Shown here piece by piece: positions 57,044 through 64,000 of a DNA stretch of 64,000 bases (the first letter of the stretch is position 1; every line of letters starts with the position of its first letter). The position numbers and the translations under genes are program-made. The notes under the pieces are model-generated. The model was not told where the DNA came from. It made no database searches and saw only the letters and a list, made by a program, of their open reading frames with translations. The DNA comes from Parelaphostrongylus tenuis (lineage: Eukaryota > Nematoda > Chromadorea > Rhabditida > Metastrongylidae), in NCBI GenBank assembly GCA_019055375.1, contig JAHQIW010004709.1, positions 62,001-126,000 of the forward strand. Direction: 5' to 3'.

Positions 57044-57235
57044 ATTTAACCGCTTTTAGCGGTGGTATAATGTCCTAAATATATCTATTGATAGAACGTG
57101 ATGTGCAAAACTTTCGCATCAATAGGGACTAGAACCCGTATATCACTCAATCCGGTAGCAGGTACTGTATCCGTTACCCGGATAGAGTGAAGTGCTGGTT
57201 CTAATCCCGCCTGATGTGAAAGTTCTGCACATCAC
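57044..57235. repeat. tRNA-armed inverted-repeat element, copy 3 (compact)
   Basis: It begins with the outer motif ATTTAACCGCTTTTAGCGGTGG shared with copy 1, then GTGATGTGCAAAACTTTCGCAT. The inverted partner is ATGTGAAAGTTCTGCACATCAC (about 57209-57230). The tRNA-like T-arm GGTTCTAATCCC is at 57193-57204, and the mirrored GGGACTAGAACCC is at 57126-57138. There is almost no centre between the arms. Confidence 0.7.
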
Positions 57236-57405
57236 TTCCTAATTTATTATTCGGCGGCGATCCTCTTATAGAAGAGTTTAGCCGAGGGAGATCGGCTGAA
57301 CCGAAAAAAGACTGTGCTAGTGAGAAGTCTTGGAGGACGAAGCAAGCGTCTATCAAACACTTATCAGACCTCATTACAGCTCAAGACATTTTATATCATT
57401 TTCGA
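57236..57405 (+). repeat. Hammerhead-family repeat, subfamily B, degenerate
   Basis: Homologous to 7517-7705 (ATTCGGCGGCGATCCTCTTATAG, GATCGGCTGAACCGAA, CAGACCTCATTACAGCTCAAGACAT). The core reads CTAGTGAGAAGTCTTGGAGGACGAAGC, with a strong stem II (GTCTTGGAGGAC) but a scrambled CUGAUGA box. It directly abuts the tRNA-armed element. Confidence 0.6.
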
Positions 57406-57409
57406 TGGC

Positions 57410-59290
57410 AGAAAGTCTCAAAAACGATGGCATTTAATTTCTAATAGTAGTCATTACTGTTTTTGCCTAAAATTCATGCAACAATTTCCAATTTTCCACA
57501 AGTGCCTCGGAACTTTCTTTCCAATTTAATATAAAACAACAATACGAACTCGAAGTAACTCGAGAACAACAAAAAGGAGAGTGTTCAAAAAACAAGCTGT
57601 TCAATTGCCGGCCAAAATTGTTTATCACGCTGTTCTGCTACTATGAAAGTGTTCGACTAAGTAGTCTGTTTCAAACAATTGAACCTTTCCATATTCAGAA
57701 GAAGACGAAACTGCCGAAAGGTCAGTCACTATTCCACTGTACTGCATAGTATTCAATAAACTCCACTTTCAGCAACCTCAACTCTGCTCACCAAAGCTGT
57801 CGATCTTTTATATATCAGTGGTGTGTGTGATGCTATCTCCTACATAGCAGTGTGGTTTCATATACAATAGCAATACTGCTAGAATTTGCAAATATTTCGC
57901 AATAGGATGTGATTCTCAGTAAATTTCGTGCACGCACACTCTGCACTACGTCTGCGATTTGGCGCAGTAACCAGAATTGACACCATAGTCGATTGACATT
58001 TAAATTTCTGATTAGTGAGCTCGTTGAGAAAACTGTTTTTGACATATTTCCAGATACATAATGAAGCTTTTATTGGTTGATATCCAGCATAATATTTCTT
58101 ATTACAAGAAATCCATTAACTACAGATGTTCTATCTCAAAAAAATTCTGTGCGGGTGCATGAATATCTGAAAAACATATGTGTTGAAGTCAACATGTAAG
58201 ATCCTAGGTGTGTCGCAGCGCCTATATTGAAATCAATGCGAATGGTCGCGAAACAATCAAATGCGTTTGATGCGGTAAATAATGGCAGCTTTCAAACCCA
58301 GCACACCTCGGGTCATAACTTCTGGATCCTTACCAAGAGAATATAAGTTCTTTCATTCTGCTGAGATACTTTTTATTTTGTTTCTGCTCAATGTACACTT
58401 CAACTTTTCCTAGCTGAAGCTTATATTCAAAAGGTGAAATGAATGAACAGTTAAGATATAACAAAATAGATTAAGATAGTGTTTCCCAGTGCACTATGAG
58501 TGATGTCATTTTTGTGTTTACATTGTAAATTCCCAAGATTCAAATTTTTCCTTTCATTTTCTGGGAGATCGAATCTCGAGGAGCTTGAGATCGAAACGAT
58601 AATTTGCAATTTTTATGTGCGCATAGGATACTGAAGCAAAATCTCTTCTATAAGCATATTAAGGTCAAGCTTTTCAAGTACTCTAATGATCCACGACAAT
58701 TATCAGTAGTAAAAACAGCTCTTCGATGTGTTGAGCGCCTCAAAATTATGAAAATGTAGATCAAAAACATCAGTAAAATCTAGTCTTGCCTTTGGTACTG
58801 CTGCATATATTATAGTAATGTTGAACAATCAAAGCGGCTTGTCCAATATGATGGAGCATTTACTGAGAATCCATTGAATGATTTGAGAATCCATTGAATG
58901 ATGCCCCTTTATTGCGTTTCCATTCTATGTTCAACAATTACAACATATAAGCCCAATAAATGGTTATCCTTTTACCACTACGAGCCTGCCCTAAATGTTG
59001 AAAACACAACAGATTAAAATATCAGCTCATTAAATACTGCATCAATAAGATTTACCCTGAGGATTAATTGACCGTTTTTGCTTATGCGCGTGGTTGGCTC
59101 GTTTGTTTATACATCATCGACGTTGTGAAATCTTGATGGTGGAATAGTGTCGTGTTGTAAGTTATAGTGAGTGATCTTATCAGAGGAGATTCGAACGGTT
59201 TCTCATATCTTCCTCCCATCTAATTATTTATACTTTCTTTCGCACCCAGTCATCAAGAAATCGAAAGTTTTTGTTCTAAAGTTTCCAGCG
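57410..59290. other. Mostly unrecognised; possible retroelement 3' end
   Basis: At 57698-57730 the text GAAGAAGACGAAACTGCCGAAA, followed shortly by AATAAA, matches 61701-61735. A 20-bp direct duplication (GAGAATCCATTGAATGATTT) lies at 58865-58903. Nothing else is recognised. Confidence 0.4.
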
Positions 59291-59499
59291 CAGACATCAT
59301 ATATATTGCGCATATTGTGTATGACATTTATGTGACTTGATTGAGGGAAAACTCCTTTAATACGTGTAAGAAATACAAATTCTATGTTTGCTTCACATAG
59401 CAACGGTTATTGCAAATTCGAAGAAATATCTCAGGAATATTTCTATAAGAAACTCCTACGGTAAAGCTAGTTATAATGCACCGAACTTTAATATACTCT

Positions 59500-59755
59500 T
59501 CGCATATGAAATGAAAACGATAAGCAAAATTGAGCTTCACGTTTTGACACACTATCACTGGAGGAGATCCGGTTTCGACAACAGGTAGTGCAAAATAGAT
59601 CTGTGGTGCCGAAGGGGAAGGAATGCAGATTTAGAGATCTGCAAGGAGCTCAGGATGTGGAACTGCTATCATGCACTCGTGAATTGGCAACAGAACTTAT
59701 CATCGATCGAAAGACAGTCTGGAGTTATCTCCGGAAACTTGACTTCTTTCCCGCT
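59500..59755 (+). pseudogene. Mariner transposase N-terminal fragment
   Basis: An in-frame stretch ending at TAA (59757-59759) contains CTRELATELIIDRKTVWSYL followed by RKLDFF. This is the second helix-turn-helix of mariner transposases (TRELAEELNVSHSTVVRHLKKIG pattern). WRRSGFDN about 30 codons upstream may be the FKRFRSGDFDL linker. The catalytic domain is not recognisable downstream. It is a relic. Confidence 0.55.
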
Positions 59756-60204
59756 TAATGGGACATTTCCTCCTGGACGCTGATTTAAGACATTTTATCA
59801 GGCTGAAGAGGCATGGCAAGAGTTTTATGATTCAAAGCCCAAGGAATGGTGTTTCGAGCAGATCTGGAAGCTCGCATGTCGTTAACAATAGATCGTGGAC
59901 AATGAAGGTCTTTGTTTTGAAGAATATTATTGCTGGTTTTGATTGATTTTTCGTACAAACTTTGAATTTTCAGCTGGTGTTAAGAAACTTTTCCAACTTG
60001 ATATATTGTGTATGACATGTATGAGATTGCGCATATTGTGTATGTCCGTCTCTGTCTAACTTTCCCTAGTGCATAGAAAATAATTCACTGACGTTTTCGT
60101 CATGATCAATAATGACCATTCACCAAGAGATTGCCAGAACTGGTATCACTCACAGTACTTTGAGTGCAGAAGTCCAAATTTAAACGTCAGTAGTGCAAAG
60201 TGAT

Positions 60205-60870
60205 CAATATCGGCGAAATCTTGACCATGTGAGGATATCAATACCGCCCATAGTCTGAATGCCCCATGATGTAAAGAGCAGATCCGTTCCAGTATCAGAG
60301 CCATCCTCAAAGAGAAAATATGGCTTTGGCTTTTTCTCTTGTTTCACGTATGTGTTCAATAAAGATTTTTGATGCTGGTGAGTGTACAATGCTGGAGTGG
60401 TTTCGGACTGCCAGTACTATTACTACAGATCTAGATAGCTTGAAACGGTCATGGCAATTCAACTTCATCGCCGTTCTCAACCCACTGTCGCTGATGTACC
60501 AATGACGCACTTGCATGCTTATTTGTGAGCATATACATTTTGATGCAAACGGTGAACTTTTTTTGGAGCGTGTCAAAACTGGACGCGCGTCTTTTATCGT
60601 CTATGACCAAAGGGGTTTTTACTTAACACGTTGCTCTCGCGTACTCGATCGATTAACCACCATGTACACTGCAGTAACAGGAAACACAGCTGTCTTTGAA
60701 GTGTCAATCTTAAACAGCGAAACTTCTTCCAAGTTTTAAGTCGACCACCGCTTGAAGTAACGATCTGGGACATCAGAACCCTAGTAAGGTGGTTATCCGG
60801 AAAATCGCGCTTATTTAGCAGCACATGATGCTCGAAGATGTGATATGATGAATGTGAGTTTTCAGGAAAT
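60205..60870 (-). pseudogene. Degraded coding region, unidentified
   Basis: The minus strand shows protein-like text moving between frames. First is LFPENSHSSYHIFEHHVLLN with FPDNHLTRVLMSQIVTSSGG. Next, one frame over, EVSLFKIDTSKTAVFPVTAV and YMVVNRSSTREQRV. Then QVRHWYISDSGLRTAMKLN, and finally VKQEKKPKPYFLFEDGSDTG and TDLLFTSWGIQTMGGIDILT ending WSRFRRY. The composition suggests a former exon or a transposon gene, but I cannot match it to a family and the joins are inferred. Confidence 0.3.
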
Positions 60871-60889
60871 AACGGCATATCATTTCATT

Positions 60890-62305
60890 TTTTTCCCCTC
60901 AAAAAAAGGAAGTGAGAAAGGAAAAATCCTCTATGGCAACAGCTAATCACAGGAACTGAGCACATTCTTGGATGAAGGTGACGAGGAAATGAATAAAATT
61001 ATATAAATATTGAGTTCCACACAATGTCTCATGTCGGATCGTGTTAGAAAGATTTTGAGCTATGCTGATTTGTTGCTGCAAATAACAGGAAAACTGCATT
61101 TGTGAGCTCATAATAGTTAGTAGTATTAACCATCAATAGAAGTCCCAGGTACCATGAAAAAAGAATGATATTCACTAGCAATTTCTCTTATTGCGTTGAA
61201 CTAACATTATTTAGGTATTGTCTGCTCTCTTGATAATACTTTTATTATTTTAGTATTATTTTGCTATGTTAATATTCTGATAATATATTTTATTTTTTAT
61301 TTTTATTTTTATTTTTATTTTCACGGAGTTGATTTTGAGATCGAAGTCACCATCCTTGCGCAGGAACATAAAACATCAGCACGAAAAACTCTGGAAGCGC
61401 TTTGGATTAATACGACCACCAACCATAAACCGCAGGGAAGGATGCCTCGATATCACAAATGATTTGAGTCCGTATATAAGACTGTTGTTTTGATGGGTAA
61501 GGCGTATTACGAGCCTATGTGATCTCCTTCCGGTAGTCTCTACTTGAATCATTCGGGGAAGCACATGAAATACAGTGAGTATGTTGAGAGTTGATTTTGT
61601 GCTTGTTGCAAACGAAATCTAGGTCTGCTGATTTTTTCTAAAGAAGTAATGGAGGTGTTTGACTGACTGGACTGAGGACAATTTGACCATTCCAAGCGCT
61701 GAAGAAGGCGAACTGCCGAAACATCAGCTGTCAAATAAAGTCTAATGTAACAACTCGTGATTGGCTTAAAGAAGGAAGTTAGAAATTTCATTATTATCTC
61801 CAACTATCACAATTTAGTGATGAGCGAATGAAAGCAATAATGGAGAGTTCAAATCATTATGTAAATATACTTGATAGTATGATAAAGAATTTTAATTATT
61901 TTAAAATTTCTCTACGAGCAATCGCTTGCGAATGGTACGATATCCATGTCGTTTATCTCCTCAGTGGCGATTTTCTGCAAGAAAAATCACGCAATTGTGA
62001 TTTCTATCAGTCAAATAGCACTTACGTTTTTGAAAAACGTCACAAGTTCGTTGTTTTTCTCGTCGAAAAATTTATCGAGATTCCTCACAACTAGGGCGAC
62101 TTCGTTGCACGGACCTGATGGGTAGAAAGCACGTAGGAGTTGTGAAGCAGAGAAGTTCACTATGAGAGAAAATTTTGTTCAATGTAGATGTGAAAGTTAC
62201 TTACCATCGGCATTAGTTACAACCATATACTCGTACGTGGAGTCACCAGAAAACTTGAGAACACACACTGAAAAACTACTGCATGATAAGAATTCATTTT
62301 ACTTG
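60890..62305. other. TTTTTA simple repeat and possible retroelement 3' end, otherwise nothing
   Basis: (TTTTTA)n runs at about 61285-61320. At 61701-61735 the text GAAGAAGGCGAACTGCCGAAA is followed by AATAAA and matches 57698-57730. No gene recognised. Confidence 0.45.
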
Positions 62306-62311
62306 GCCCCG

Positions 62312-62742
62312 TATTGCGGTAGTCGGATGTTACAATAAACCCAATAATGTAAAATGGTGTGCAAAAGTGTTTGCCTTAGCTAGGGTTCGAACCTAGGCCT
62401 CACTCTTTCTGGGAGCGTCTGCTGAACCGTAGAACGACCGACGCCCCTTTTTCACTCCACTCTTTTTACGCTGCAACGCGTTATCTGTCAACAGCTAACC
62501 GTCAACGGTCTGGCTTGGGTCCACTATCGACATTGAATCCACTCATGCTAACAAATATTGGGTTTCAATAATCAATTTGTAGCGTAGAAAGAGTGGAGTG
62601 CAAAACAGGTATTGGTAGTGCAACGTTTCAGCACGCACTCCCGGGAAAGAATGAGATCTGGGTTCGAATCCCAACTGACGCAAACGTTTTTGCACACCAC
62701 TCTGCACTATCGAGTTTATTACATGATTACCTATCGCAAATA
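62312..62742. repeat. tRNA-armed inverted-repeat element, copy 4 (best preserved)
   Basis: A 431-bp element with ~150-bp imperfect inverted arms. The outer ends TATTGCGGTAG (62312) and CTATCGCAAATA (62731-62742) pair, and the inner GGTGTGCAAAAGTGTTTGCC mirrors GCAAACGTTTTTGCACACC. A tRNA-like B box GGTTCGAATCCC at 62661-62672 in the right arm is mirrored by GGGTTCGAACCT at 62383-62394 in the left arm. Both are followed by a CGGGAG/GGGAGC anticodon-side block. The centre (62466-62590) has TCTGTCAACAGCTAACCGTCAACGG. No protein is encoded, so the element would be non-autonomous. Confidence 0.75.
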
Positions 62743-62744
62743 AA

Positions 62745-64000
62745 GTGAATATCATGCTACCTTCGAGTCATTTAAAATCTATATTGTGATGGAAATTTTC
62801 AAAGTAAGAATTAAAATGGGACAATTGTTCACTTCCGACAATGCCTATGGAAAAGAAGCTGTAATGTACAGAGTTATGCCCTCAATTCTCAAGTATACGT
62901 GGTTGATCAGGCCAAGTGAGCGTGTTTTTAGAGTTTCGTGCTACTTGAGAACGAAACCTGAGTAGAAAAAAATCTTCTTAGCGCTTATAAGTTAATATGA
63001 GCTGATTCGCTCACGCCATGACAAAGACAAAGGGCGCTTTGAGCTCTAAACCAACTTAGTACAGTTCAAAACGAACCTTATTAGTTGAAATAAATTACTG
63101 GATATACAATATCTGCTATTTTACCAAAGTGAAAACGTGATTTAATGCTACTGAAAATCGTCTTTTGTCAACTCTTCGTCGCTGGCATTTTGAGAATCAA
63201 CGCATTTGAAAGAGTTCACGCATTTCGTTCATGAAAACACTAAGACCTCGCAACAATGTCCTCGATGTCTATGGGTGCAAAGACTTTGTTTGAAAATACG
63301 ATCTGCAACTCGTTTTCGTATATTGTAGGAACAATAAGTCTAGGAACTTTAAAATCAAAAATACAGGTTTTGTGTAACTATAAGTGCTTTTAATTTCAAG
63401 AAAGTTCCTATTAGAAGCTAAATTCATTTGAGCTATCATAGCATTTTTATCGTCAAAAATGGTACAGCTAAGCAATAAATAACTTTGGACCCACACTGTT
63501 AGGAATGAAAATTCGACAAATACTTGGTTTCGTCCTACTTGACGCTAGAGGATTTAAATCTATAATAAAGAGAACTTCTAACGAATCATCTGTAGCTGGG
63601 GGTCTTATTCCTACAGACTATCAAATGCAATAAAAGCGAGGTGGCACAGAAGAGGTGATGTCATTGAGGAAGCCGCTGGAGGAACTTATGCTTTTTCGTG
63701 CCAAACCAGCTAAACATCTCATCCTGGCGTGATCGGGGAACTGACATCAGACACTATGAAAAGAACTGTATTTAAGAGATACCTGCATCAGCGTAATGCA
63801 TATGATTACGGTTGTGTGAAAGCAACTAAGGGCTCGGCTTCCCATGGCGCCACTTAATCACAGTCTTCTCTACAATTATCTTCTTTCTTTAAAAAGGCTT
63901 AAACCAAGGCATAGAAAGTTCACTAGGCTAAAGCTGTCGTGTTCATTGCTGAGGTATGCATGGCACTTCTTGTTCCAATGTTAACCTGGTGTTTGCCTTT
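62745..64000. other. No recognised feature
   Basis: AT-rich. The last 500 bp contain short open stretches (for example from 63620) without a recognised motif. Confidence 0.45.

Noticed and set aside
1..64000. CRISPR arrays, rRNA genes or bacterial-type operons
   Set aside because: No regularly spaced short repeats with unique spacers, no rRNA-like sequence and no runs of tightly packed genes. The sequence is eukaryotic in character.

Overview
This window looks like gene-poor, repeat-rich DNA from a nematode, most likely a strongylid (hookworm-like) worm. The grounds are a 60-bp intron between myosin-like exons, degraded RTE-clade and mariner-type elements, and a heavily copied tRNA-headed SINE. 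There is no bacterial-style gene packing. The species is inferred, not shown. I found no intact protein-coding gene. What coding sequence there is consists of transposon protein remnants, a broken myosin heavy chain fragment, and a few exon-like pieces I cannot name.

Layout. 0-12 kb: SINE copies, a 5' fragment of one RTE lineage (~5.1-5.7 kb), two inverted hammerhead-bearing repeats around a SINE (6.9-7.7 kb), a dead maT-like mariner (8.1-9.1 kb) and an apparently internally deleted mariner (11.9-12.2 kb). 13.7-18.1 kb: an exon-like segment, a class II myosin rod pseudogene (14.3-15.0 kb), further hammerhead repeats and two more unidentified exon-like segments. 20.5-21.4 kb: an inverted and tandem array of a ~318-bp hammerhead repeat. 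22.5-24.9 kb: a SINE abutting a 3'-truncated RTE copy. 25-46 kb: mostly SINEs of two subtypes, old dispersed repeats, tRNA-armed inverted repeats and a 0.4-kb GAT/AGT-rich tract. 46.8-50.2 kb: a nearly full-length but multiply broken RTE element on the minus strand. 50-64 kb: old repeats, more tRNA-armed inverted repeats (56.8-57.2 and 62.3-62.7 kb), a mariner relic and long stretches where I see nothing.

The most interesting signal is a dispersed, non-coding repeat family carrying a hammerhead ribozyme core. It has CUGANGA and GAAA boxes, a stem II that covaries between copies (GUC/GAC, GAC/GUC, GGC/GCC, GCCU/AGGC), a self-complementary stem III ACACGUGU and a paired stem I. At 20.5-21.4 kb it is tandemly repeated with a ~318-bp period, the arrangement expected of retrozyme-like or Sm-alpha-like repeats whose transcripts would self-cleave into monomers. 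A second family, at 34.0, 56.8, 57.1 and 62.3 kb, is a long terminal-inverted-repeat element whose two arms each contain a degenerate tRNA-like sequence. In both families the structured RNAs face outward from an inverted centre.

I had no search or folding tools. Family names rest on motif recognition, and repeat boundaries are accurate to roughly 5-30 bp.
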